A DNA stretch of 64,000 bases, taken from the NCBI RefSeq assembly GCF_009299505.1, contig NZ_WBSM01000013.1, positions 1 through 64,000 of the forward strand, given 5' to 3'. This DNA is from Bifidobacterium ramosum. Lineage in GTDB: Bacteria > Actinomycetota > Actinomycetes > Actinomycetales > Bifidobacteriaceae. The notes under the pieces were generated by a model that was not told the DNA's origin, made no database searches, and was given only the letters and a program-made list of their open reading frames with translations. The position numbers and the translations under genes were made by a program. Each line of letters starts with the position of its first letter. Position 1 is the first letter of the stretch. This document shows, piece by piece, positions 16,758-24,560 of the stretch.

Positions 16758-17864
16758 TTATCGTTGCCGTTGCAGGTATTCGCGCAGGAACGGTACCGCA
16801 AAGTCAACCTCTCCACGCTCGGTTTCCTTGATGACATAGGCGTCGAGCAGCCGCTTCCGATACGTAGCGGCGTAATTATCCGTCTTACCCATTCTCCTTG
16901 CGACGTCGCTGGTGGCTGATGGCGTATCGGATTGGGCCATCGCCTCCAGATAGGCCCTGTCGTTGCGGGACAATCCGTGCAGTTCCGGAATGCATACGGC
17001 ATTGTCGAGATCGATTCGCGCCTCGGCGAGGCCATCGTGAACGTCCCGATCCGACACGATGTCCGAGTCTCGCATGTCGGCAACATCCCAGATGTGGTAT
17101 CCCACGAGCTGGATCATGTAAGGGTACCCCTCCGTCGCCTGCGCGGCCGTATGAAGTTGATCCTCGCTGATGGTCATACCGGAGGTCCGGAAGGTGCGTC
17201 CGAGCGCATCCTGTACGTCAGCGATCGGAATATCGGTGAGTACGTTGGTTTTCGCGCGACGCAGGAACGTGATGACATCGTCATTGAACAAGTCCGAGAC
17301 CATCTGCGGCAGCCCTGCGAATACGATGGCGATGTCTCGTCGTTCTCGTATCTGATGCTGAATCGCTGTAGCTAGGGCGATGAGGTCGGAACGTTGCGCA
17401 GCCTGCGTTTCATCGATGGAGATCAACAGTCCGGCATGATGCTTGCCGAGTAGGTCGAGTCGTTCGGACATGGCGTTGCGTAGTGTCTCGGGCATGCGTT
17501 TCGGCGACAGCTCGGCTTCGCCAAGACTTATGCTTGCTCCGCTGAGACTGATTGATGGCCGTATGCTGAGTCGGTCGAGTAGGCGGTCTTTGTTGCGAAG
17601 TTCGTTGACCAGACGTTCGCAGAGGCCTTCGGATGCCGTTTCTTCGATGACGTCCCATTTTCTGTCACGCGCCTTGTCGCCGAAGACCGTCAGCAGTACT
17701 GTCTTGCCAGTTCCTTGTGGACCGGTGATCAGCATGATTCGTCCTGGTGCTCCTACGCCGTTGTCGAGTCCTTTTTCGAAATCTCGGATGATTTTGGAAC
17801 GGCCGATGAGCAGCGGCGGTTCCCCTCCTGCCGTGGGTTTGAACGGATTCGCCGTCGCCCGCAT
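16758..17864 (-). CDS. orphan AAA ATPase with winged-helix C terminus
   Basis: 368-aa P-loop ATPase of the ORC/CDC6-like AAA class, role unknown. Walker A GPQGTGKT at residues 48-55, Walker B GLLISIDETQA, and a sensor-like IAIVFAGLPQ. The C-terminal 70 residues (NDRAYLEAMAQSD...VARRMGKTDNYAATYRKRLLDAYVI) look like a winged helix. No partner gene is adjacent. Both flanks carry copies of the same PAL1-spacer-PAL1 block, and a 9-bp AT-rich tandem repeat lies just upstream of the start. Similar ATPases occur widely and often lack assigned functions, so no specific job is claimed. Confidence 0.75.
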   Translation of the reverse strand: MRATANPFKPTAGGEPPLLIGRSKIIRDFEKGLDNGVGAPGRIMLITGPQGTGKTVLLTVFGDKARDRKWDVIEETASEGLCERLVNELRNKDRLLDRLSIRPSISLSGASISLGEAELSPKRMPETLRNAMSERLDLLGKHHAGLLISIDETQAAQRSDLIALATAIQHQIRERRDIAIVFAGLPQMVSDLFNDDVITFLRRAKTNVLTDIPIADVQDALGRTFRTSGMTISEDQLHTAAQATEGYPYMIQLVGYHIWDVADMRDSDIVSDRDVHDGLAEARIDLDNAVCIPELHGLSRNDRAYLEAMAQSDTPSATSDVARRMGKTDNYAATYRKRLLDAYVIKETERGEVDFAVPFLREYLQRQR

Positions 17865-17893
17865 AAGGCCTCCTTAGCGTTGAATGTAGCCAA

Positions 17894-17927
17894 ATCAAAA
17901 ATATCAAAAATATCAAAAATATCAAAA
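17894..17927. repeat. 9-bp tandem repeat upstream of the AAA ATPase gene
   Basis: ATCAAAAAT three times plus most of a fourth unit, an AT-only island in GC-rich surroundings, 30-63 bases before the ATPase start. Copy-number change here would alter promoter spacing. Confidence 0.85.
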
Positions 17928-17944
17928 GATAAGGGGAGGGTTTG

Positions 17945-17998
17945 CCAACGGACATACAGCCGATTTCCCCACCCGAATCGGCTGTATGTCCGTTGAGG
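17945..17998. repeat. PAL1 hairpin copy 16
   Basis: Perfect stem CAACGGACATACAGCCGATT and complement, loop TCCCCACCCG as in copy 14. Confidence 0.88.
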
Positions 17999-18166
17999 GG
18001 AGGGGCGATCAGGGAGAGGAGTCGGGCCACGGAAGGCGAGGTTGCTCTGCGCGACTTTGCTCTGCGCAAGGTTGCTCTGCGTGAGCGCGTTTCGTGGTGG
18101 CGATGCCTCAACCTTTCAACGGACATACAGCCGATTAGCGGGGTGAAATCGGCTGTATGTCCGTTA
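17945..18166. repeat. right copy of the array flanking the AAA ATPase gene
   Basis: Repeats the left array (16497-16702): PAL1 copy 16, spacer Y (GATCAG..GAGAGGAGTCGGG..) and PAL1 copy 17. The spacer has extra units of a TTGCTCTGCGC-like 12-15 bp repeat compared with the left copy. Confidence 0.85.
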
Positions 18167-18170
18167 GAGA
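18116..18170. repeat. PAL1 hairpin copy 17
   Basis: Loop and left flank identical to copy 15 (GCCTCAACCTTTCAACGG); only the right end differs (CCGTTAG versus CCGTCAG). Confidence 0.88.
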
Positions 18171-18225
18171 GAGGATTGGCGGTGAGAGGACGCTGGGCCG
18201 ATGAAGAGGTTCTTGCCCGGTGTTG

Positions 18226-18310
18226 GGACGTTCCCAAGTCCTTATTCGTTTCCCCTTCAACGGACATACAGCCGATTTCCCCGCCCGAATCGGCTGTATG
18301 TCCGTTAAGG
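18226..18310. repeat. PAL1 hairpin copy 18 with upstream block X
   Basis: Block X (GGGACGTTCCCAAGTCCTTA, then TTCGTTTCCC) and a PAL1 stem at 18257-18308 repeat the left edge of the array at 16462. The loop differs by one base (CCGCCC versus CCACCC). Confidence 0.87.
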
Positions 18311-18313
18311 CGG

Positions 18314-18363
18314 GTGGCGGAAATGTCTCGCTGAGCGCCGGCTCAGCGAGACATTTCCGCCAC
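18314..18363. repeat. PAL3 hairpin copy 3
   Basis: GTGGCGGAAATGTCTCGCTGAGC and its exact complement around a GCCG tetraloop, a 23-bp perfect stem. It lies 13 bases after the ABC transporter stop (minus strand). The stem sequence differs from copy 1 but the arms match each other. Confidence 0.9.
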
Positions 18364-18376
18364 GCGCCGCAAGCCC

Positions 18377-20338
18377 CTACTCCTGCAGGGTTTTGAGGCG
18401 GTAGAACTTGCCGCGGGCGGCCATGAGGTCGTCGTAGGAGCCGGACTCGACGGCGCGCCCGTGCTCCATCACCACGATCCGATCGGCGTTGCGGATCGTG
18501 GACAGGCGGTGCGCCACCATGAACGTCGTGCACTGGCCCATCATGTGGTCGATCGCGGCCTGCACCTTGCGCTCCGACGCCGAGTCGAGCGCGCTCGTCG
18601 CCTCGTCGAAGATGATGATGCGCGGATGCCGGATCAGCGCCCGTGCGATCGCGATCCGCTGCCGCTGCCCGCCCGAGAGCGTCCCACCGTGCTCGCCGAG
18701 CTGCGTATCCAATCCCTCCGGCAGCTCGGCCACCACGTCGTCCAGCCCGACCTCGCGCACCACGCGTTCCACCTCGGCGTCGTTCACGTCGCCGAGCCCG
18801 TAGATGATGTTGTCGCGCAGCGTGCCCGAGAACAGGATCGTGTTCTGCGGCACCACGGCGATCTGCCGACGGTACGCGTCGAGATCCATCTCCTTCAAAT
18901 CGATCCCGTCCACAAGCACCGATCCGGCCTGCGGCACGCCGAACCCGATGAGCAGCTTGAGCAGCGTCGACTTGCCCGACCCCGAATCGCCCACGAACGC
19001 GAGCGACTGCCCGGCCGGCACCGTGAGCGAGAAGTCGCGCAACACCATCGGATAGTCAGGGCTGTAGCGGAAGTCCACATGCCGGAACTCCACGTCGCCG
19101 CGCAACCGCGCCGGCTCCACGTCGCGCGCGTTGCGCTCCACGTCCGTCTCCTGCAGGATCTCGCCGATCGACGACACCGACTCCATGCCCTTGGTGAGCA
19201 CCGGGTACAGGTTGATCAGCGATGAGATCGAGTTGACGATCTGCGCGAAGTACGTCTGGAACAGCACCACGTCGCCGATCTGGATGCGTCCGTTGAGCGC
19301 GAGGTACGACGTGAACGCGAGGCACCCGAGCTGGAACACCTGGAACACGACCCAGCTCGTCGCGCCGAACAGCCCGTTGACGACGTCGAGCCGCAGGCCG
19401 GTGTCGTGGATGTGGTTGAGTCGCTTGCTCATGTGGTCGATCTCGACGTGCTGCAGGCCGTGCGCGCGCGTGACGGGGATCATCTCGATCATTTCGGCGA
19501 CGGCGGCCTGCGTCTGTTCCATCTGGGAGCGGAAGTCGTGGTTTGACTGGCGGATCGGCTTGCGGAAGCAGTAGATCGCGATGACGGCGGCCGGCACGGT
19601 GAGCGCGAAGAACAGCAGCACGGTGGGGCTGTGCATGGCGGTGACCACGATGGCGATGGTGATGTCGAGCGCGATGATCGGCAGGCTGCGGTAGGTCTGG
19701 TCGATGAGGACCTCGACGTTTTCGACGTCGCGCATGACCTTCGACAGCAGGCGACCGGACTGCGTTTCGTTGTGGAAGCGGATGGACAGCTGCTGCAGTT
19801 TGACGACGAGGCTGCCGCGCAGCTTGCGTTCGATGTTGCGGTTGACGCGGCCGAACTGCAGGGCGACGGTCCAGGTACTCAGTACGTTCTGCAGGACGAA
19901 GACGAGCGCGACGGTGAGGTTGACCCATAGTTCGCTGAGGTCGTGCTGGTCACGGTAGGTGATGATGTTGATGATGTTGCTGGTGACGATCGGCAGCACC
20001 CAGCACGGCGACTGTTTGGCGACGAGCGCGAGCGTGGCGATGGCGAGCCGGCCGCCGGAGCCGCGGAAGAAGCTCAGGAGGATGTGGACGGGGTGGCCGG
20101 CGTTGCGTCGGTAGGCGTTGATGTATTCGGTGAACGACCACGGTGTGTCCGGCGGGACGTCGGCGGTCCAGCGGTCGTCGCCGTCGCTGCGTGTGTTTCC
20201 TACGGTTGCCGCGGCCGATGATGTGGCAGTATCGGTGGGCGATGCGGCAGTATCCGCAATCGTTGTGGATGGTGTGGTTGCGGTCTGTGCGGGGGACTGC
20301 AGATCGTCGGGGGTGGGTTCGTCAGTCGGTGCGGACAT
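18377..20338 (-). CDS. ABC exporter-type half transporter (membrane plus ATPase domains)
   Basis: 653-aa fused transporter: an ABC type-1 membrane domain (roughly residues 85-380, six predicted helices) and a C-terminal ATPase with Walker A GDSGSGKST, signature LSGGQRQRIAIARAL and Walker B IIIFDEATSALD. Start at 20338 after GAGGAG; the 29 upstream codons lack support. The N-terminal 75 residues are Thr/Ala/Pro-rich and likely disordered. It is single, so it would act as a homodimer. It is divergent from the solute-binding protein gene, and GTAACCGGTTCA lies 65 bases upstream, suggesting co-regulation with sugar genes. Substrate unknown. Confidence 0.88.
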   Translation of the reverse strand: MSAPTDEPTPDDLQSPAQTATTPSTTIADTAASPTDTATSSAAATVGNTRSDGDDRWTADVPPDTPWSFTEYINAYRRNAGHPVHILLSFFRGSGGRLAIATLALVAKQSPCWVLPIVTSNIINIITYRDQHDLSELWVNLTVALVFVLQNVLSTWTVALQFGRVNRNIERKLRGSLVVKLQQLSIRFHNETQSGRLLSKVMRDVENVEVLIDQTYRSLPIIALDITIAIVVTAMHSPTVLLFFALTVPAAVIAIYCFRKPIRQSNHDFRSQMEQTQAAVAEMIEMIPVTRAHGLQHVEIDHMSKRLNHIHDTGLRLDVVNGLFGATSWVVFQVFQLGCLAFTSYLALNGRIQIGDVVLFQTYFAQIVNSISSLINLYPVLTKGMESVSSIGEILQETDVERNARDVEPARLRGDVEFRHVDFRYSPDYPMVLRDFSLTVPAGQSLAFVGDSGSGKSTLLKLLIGFGVPQAGSVLVDGIDLKEMDLDAYRRQIAVVPQNTILFSGTLRDNIIYGLGDVNDAEVERVVREVGLDDVVAELPEGLDTQLGEHGGTLSGGQRQRIAIARALIRHPRIIIFDEATSALDSASERKVQAAIDHMMGQCTTFMVAHRLSTIRNADRIVVMEHGRAVESGSYDDLMAARGKFYRLKTLQE

Positions 20339-20402
20339 TGACTCTCCTCGCGTGCTTCGTTGCGGTGTTTGCGGTAACAGACTAGTAAATACAAGGGATA
20401 AC

Positions 20403-20414
20403 GTAACCGGTTCA
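20403..20414. promoter_or_regulatory. operator GTAACCGGTTCA upstream of the ABC exporter gene
   Basis: Matches the TTAACCGGTTNA motif at 10 of 12 positions and lies 65-76 bases from the exporter start. The rest of the 20339-20834 gap also holds two direct GAACGTAC copies (20529-20553) of unknown meaning. Confidence 0.55.
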
Positions 20415-20653
20415 GTAAATGGCATACATTACTGAAGAAAGTTAAGGTAATGGCGACGCGCTTTGCGGGCGCAAGCCGCGCGACACGCCGGGAAAACGAC
20501 CGGATAAACTTATGGATTCAGTTAAGTACGAACGTACCTATCGGCTATGAACGTACGCACAAGATCAATGATTGCAACGATTGTGAAGCATCGACATCAG
20601 TCTGAACCGATACTGTTGCGATCGCTGGTCGTCGGTATGTTTAACGGAGTTAC

Positions 20654-20691
20654 TTAACCGGTTGACAAAACCAAAAGTGCGGTGTTATATT
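20654..20691 (+). promoter_or_regulatory. promoter and operator of the mannan-type ABC importer
   Basis: TTGACA (20662-20667), an 18-base spacer, then TATATT (20686-20691): a near-consensus vegetative promoter. TTAACCGGTTGA (20654-20665) overlaps the -35 box, so a bound LacI-type repressor would block polymerase. Confidence 0.8.
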
Positions 20692-20834
20692 GATACCAAC
20701 AACGCAAACCCAGTAAACGCAAGGATTTGCGAAGTATTCGCCGCTAAAGTTCATTGCTGAGCGACGGCGGAAACCAGGAAAAGGGACTGAAGGCTTTCAC
20801 CTATTCAGTTACTGAAATGGCAAAGGAGACAGGA

Positions 20835-22232
20835 ATGAAAGCACTCAAGAAGATCGTGACCGCGGCCACCGCCGCCGTCTGCGCCATCAGCATGGCGGCC
20901 TGCGGCAGCAGCAACGGTTCCGACGGCGCCACCGACCTGACCTACGACAAGATCGAGCTCGGCACCACCGGCAAGGACATCAAGACCACCATCAACCTGT
21001 TCACCCAGCGCACCGACATGCTGCAGGACTCCTACAACGGCACCACGTGGAAGCAGTACCTCAAGGAGTTCAACAAGCTGTATCCGGGCATCACCGTCAA
21101 GGTCGAAGGCGGTACCAACTACGGCGACGCCGCGCTGACCCGCCTGCAGGGCGGCGACTGGGGCGACATGATGATGATCCCGACCGTCGACGCCTCCGAA
21201 CTGCAGAACTACTTCCTGCCCTACGGCACCGTCGACACCCTGAAGGATCAGGTGCACTACGTGTACGGCCAGCAGTACGACGGCAAGGTCTATGGCATCT
21301 CCTCCACCGGCAACGCGGTCGGTATCGTCTACAACAAGAAGGTCTTCAAGGACGCCGGCATCACCGAGAACCCGAAGACCCCGGAGGAGTTCATCAACGA
21401 CCTCAAGCTCATCAAGGAGAAGACCGACGCCATCCCGCTGTACACCAACTACGCGGCCGGCTGGACCATGGGCGCCTGGGACGCCTACATTGGCGGCACC
21501 GCCACCGGCGACCCGAAGTACATGAGCCAGGAGCTGCTGCACACCCAGGATCCGTTCTCCGATCCGGGCGACGGCACCCACGCCTACAACGTCTACAAGA
21601 TCCTCTACGACGCCGTGGCCGACGGCCTGATCGAGGACGACTTCTCCACCACCGACTGGGAAGGCTCCAAGTCCCAGATGAACTCCGGCAAGATCGCCAC
21701 CATGGTGCTCGGCTCTTGGGCCGTCTCCCAGATCAAGTCGGTCGGCGCGAACGCCGATGACATCGCCTACATGCCGTTCCCGATCACCGTCGACGGCAAG
21801 CAGTACACCTCCTCCACCGGCGACTACGCCTACGGCATCAACAAGGACTCCTCCAAGGAGAACCAGGAAGCCTCGATGATCTTCGTCAAGTGGATGACCG
21901 AGAAGTCCAACTTCTCCACCAACGAGGGCGGCCTGCCGGTCGCCAAGAGCCTCGATGGCGAACTGCCGGACGTCTACTCCGAGTTCAAGGACGTGACCTT
22001 CGTCGAGGACGAGCCGGCCGTCGAAGGCGAAGAGGACCTCTTCAACGACCTCAACTCCGACTCCGAGCTCAACATCAACGCCGCGGGCGACGCCCGCGTC
22101 CAGTCCATCGTCGAGAACGCGGCCAACAAGACCAAGTCCTACGACGACCTGGTCAAGGAGTGGAACGAGAAGTGGAACGCCGCGCTGAAGACCGAGAACG
22201 TGGACGTCAAGTACACCACGGTCGTCAAGTAA
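20835..22232 (+). CDS. sugar ABC transporter solute-binding lipoprotein
   Basis: Extracellular oligosaccharide-binding lipoprotein of the SBP family 1 type, 465 aa. The N terminus MKALKKIVTAATAAVCAISM ends in a lipobox (SMAAC), so Cys24-25 is the likely lipidated residue. The start at 20835 follows AAAGGAG; the upstream ORF extension has no signal. The mature part contains typical DWGDMMMIPTVDASEL and YGISSTGNAVGIVYNKKVF segments. First gene of an importer operon with two permeases, followed by beta-mannosidase, so beta-mannan or glucomannan oligosaccharides are the favoured ligand (inference). Controlled by the promoter/operator at 20654-20691. Confidence 0.92.
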   Translation: MKALKKIVTAATAAVCAISMAACGSSNGSDGATDLTYDKIELGTTGKDIKTTINLFTQRTDMLQDSYNGTTWKQYLKEFNKLYPGITVKVEGGTNYGDAALTRLQGGDWGDMMMIPTVDASELQNYFLPYGTVDTLKDQVHYVYGQQYDGKVYGISSTGNAVGIVYNKKVFKDAGITENPKTPEEFINDLKLIKEKTDAIPLYTNYAAGWTMGAWDAYIGGTATGDPKYMSQELLHTQDPFSDPGDGTHAYNVYKILYDAVADGLIEDDFSTTDWEGSKSQMNSGKIATMVLGSWAVSQIKSVGANADDIAYMPFPITVDGKQYTSSTGDYAYGINKDSSKENQEASMIFVKWMTEKSNFSTNEGGLPVAKSLDGELPDVYSEFKDVTFVEDEPAVEGEEDLFNDLNSDSELNINAAGDARVQSIVENAANKTKSYDDLVKEWNEKWNAALKTENVDVKYTTVVK

Positions 22233-22290
22233 GCCTCCGCTTACCCAACCCATAACCCAACTTCATCTCCAACCTTCCTCCAAACCCGAT

Positions 22291-22326
22291 CGGGCAGTCG
22301 TCAGCGGCAACGCCGGGGGCTGCCCG
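22291..22326 (+). terminator. weak stem between binding protein and permease genes
   Basis: CGGGCAG...CTGCCCG with an inner CGGC..GCCG, no T-tract. Probably a stabilising or attenuating hairpin that favours the binding-protein mRNA. Confidence 0.4.
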
Positions 22327-22460
22327 TTCCCATCTCCACACTTTCCCAACCATCGCACATCACCAACCCCGTCCGGCACACGTCAACGTACATCAGCGCA
22401 CGACATCGCACGTCAACACAGCGCGGACCGAACGCGGAAACCACACGAAGAGAGGGACCC

Positions 22461-23510
22461 ATGGCCTCGTCAACAGCGGGAACGGCAGTCACCGAAATTC
22501 CCGACAACATTCAGCCAAAGGATTGGCGTAAGACAGGGATTATCGTTGCGTTCTCCGCGATTCCGCTCGCCCTGCTCGTCTTCTTCACCTACCTGCCGTT
22601 CTTCAACATGGTGGGCTACAGCTTCTACAAGATGAAGTACATCGGCACCCCGAAGTGGGTCGGCCTGCAGAACTACATCGAGGTCTTCACCCGCCCGGAT
22701 ACGCTGTCGTCCCTCAAGCTGAGCCTCTACTACATGGCCGGCGCGCTCATCCAGGTCGCCATCGCGCTCTACTTGTCCACCATGCTCGCATTCAAGGTGC
22801 GCGGCGGCGGCTTCTTCAAGGCCGTCTACTTCTTCCCGTACCTCATCAACGGCATCGCGGTCGGCTTCATCTTCAAGTTCTTCTACACCCGCGGCTACGT
22901 GTTCGACACCGTACTGCAGTGGTGCGGCTTCCAGCTCGACTCCCTGCCCTACTGGCTTAAGGATCAGCGCATCAACAACTGGTCGCTGGTGGGCGCGTCC
23001 ATCTGGCGTTACCTCGGCCAGAACGTCATCCTGTTCATCGGCGCGATCATGTCGGTCGACAAGACGCTGTACGAGGCGGCCGAAATCGACGGCGCGAACA
23101 AGTGGCAGCAGTTCAAGCACATCATCCTGCCGGGCATCCAGACGATCCTCGTGCTCAACATCATCCTGTCGATCACCGGTTCGCTCTCCGCCTTCGAGGG
23201 CCCGTACGTCATCACCACCGGCGCGAACGGCACCGCGACGTACTTCGTCCTCATGGACCAGCTCGCCCACGGCAGCCAGAAGGTCGGCCTCGCGTCCGCC
23301 ATGGCCGTGGTCCTGCTCATGATCATCCTGATCTGCGCGGTCCTGCAGCAGATGTTCTTCAAGTACGTGTTCCGCGATGCCGACGACGGTGTCGCCAAGG
23401 CAAAGAAGAAGGCCGCGAAGATCGAGAAGCAGCGCCGCAAGATGGCGCTCAAGAACGCTCCGATCGTTCGCAACGGCTCCCGTAACAACAAGGAAAAGGC
23501 GGTGGCATGA
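22461..23510 (+). CDS. sugar ABC transporter permease, MalF type
   Basis: Integral membrane subunit of the carbohydrate importer, 349 aa, about six helices. The EAA loop, which contacts the ATPase, reads EAAEIDGANKWQQFKHIILPGI. The Lys/Arg-rich C-terminal tail (about 45 residues after the last helix) is cytoplasmic. The start is preceded by GAGAGGGAC. It overlaps the next permease by four bases (ATGA). No ATPase gene is in the cluster, so a shared MsiK-type ATPase encoded elsewhere is implied, as known in Actinobacteria. Confidence 0.92.
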   Translation: MASSTAGTAVTEIPDNIQPKDWRKTGIIVAFSAIPLALLVFFTYLPFFNMVGYSFYKMKYIGTPKWVGLQNYIEVFTRPDTLSSLKLSLYYMAGALIQVAIALYLSTMLAFKVRGGGFFKAVYFFPYLINGIAVGFIFKFFYTRGYVFDTVLQWCGFQLDSLPYWLKDQRINNWSLVGASIWRYLGQNVILFIGAIMSVDKTLYEAAEIDGANKWQQFKHIILPGIQTILVLNIILSITGSLSAFEGPYVITTGANGTATYFVLMDQLAHGSQKVGLASAMAVVLLMIILICAVLQQMFFKYVFRDADDGVAKAKKKAAKIEKQRRKMALKNAPIVRNGSRNNKEKAVA

Positions 23511-24403
23511 TGACTGACGTCGTCGCACAGGCCAAGGCGCGCAGCGCGGCCCGCAGCAACTCGTTCTGGTACAAGGCGAAGAACGGCCTGCTGGTCTTCA
23601 TCAAGTACTTCTCGCTCATCTTCGTGGCGTTCTGGATGATCGTCCCGCTGGTCAGCTGCTTCGTGACCGCGGCCAAGACCACCAAGGAATACCAGAGCAC
23701 CTCGGTGATGACCATGCCGAGCAACTGGTTCAACTTCGCGAACTACGTACAGGCGTTCAAGGCGTCGAATATGGCGATCGCGTTCCGCAACTCGCTCACC
23801 GTGCTCGTGGTCGTGCTCGTCATCACCACGCTCATCGGCACCATGCTCGCCTACGTGCTTTCCCGCTTCACCTTCCCCGGCAACGCCGTCATCCGCGGCC
23901 TGTTCACCGTCGCCGCGCTGCTCCCGGGCATCGCGATGCAGGTCCCGATGTACAAGATGATGGTCCAGATGCACGCCGTCAACACGATGTGGGGCTACAT
24001 CCTCATGATGTGCGGCACCGACGTCATCTCGATCTACGTGTTCATCCAGTACTTCGAAAACATCTCCACCTCGCTCGACGAGGCGGCCATCATGGACGGC
24101 GCGTCCTACTGGACGATCTACTCGCGCATCCTGCTGCCGCTGCTCAAGCCGGCCATCGTCACCTGCATGATTTTGAAGGGCGTGGGTGTGTACAACGAGT
24201 ACTATGCCTCGAACCTCTACCTGCAGAAGGAAAGCCTGAAGACCGTCGCCATCGCGCTGTACTCCTTCACCGGCCCGATGGGCAGCCAGTACAACCTGAT
24301 CTGCGCCGGCGTGGTCATCACGCTGCTGCCGATGCTGATCCTGTTCCTCATCTTCCAGAAGCAGATCTACAACGGCGTCGCCGCCGGCGCCGTCAAGGAA
24401 TAA
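23507..24403 (+). CDS. sugar ABC transporter permease, MalG type
   Basis: Second membrane subunit of the same importer, 298 aa. EAA loop DEAAIMDGASYWTIYSRILLPLL. It begins at the ATGA overlap with the MalF-type gene, so translation is coupled. Followed by a PAL2 repeat and then the beta-mannosidase gene. Confidence 0.92.
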   Translation: MMTDVVAQAKARSAARSNSFWYKAKNGLLVFIKYFSLIFVAFWMIVPLVSCFVTAAKTTKEYQSTSVMTMPSNWFNFANYVQAFKASNMAIAFRNSLTVLVVVLVITTLIGTMLAYVLSRFTFPGNAVIRGLFTVAALLPGIAMQVPMYKMMVQMHAVNTMWGYILMMCGTDVISIYVFIQYFENISTSLDEAAIMDGASYWTIYSRILLPLLKPAIVTCMILKGVGVYNEYYASNLYLQKESLKTVAIALYSFTGPMGSQYNLICAGVVITLLPMLILFLIFQKQIYNGVAAGAVKE

Positions 24404-24421
24404 TCCGCCGTGTATCGCCTT

Positions 24422-24470
24422 GGCTCCCCTCTCTGAGGGGAGCTGTCAGCGCAGCTGACTGAGGGGAGTA
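24422..24470. repeat. PAL2 repeat copy 2
   Basis: GGCTCCCCTCTCTGAGGGGAGC followed by the stem GTCAGC-GCAGCTGAC and GAGGGGAG. 18 bases after the permease stop; may act as a 3' hairpin. Confidence 0.8.
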
Positions 24471-24560
24471 AGGAGTCGACGCTCCCGCTCCCCTCAAGTC
24501 GCATCATCACGTAACGTATACAATCCATTCCAACCCGTCATCACAACAAGGACGTTCATC

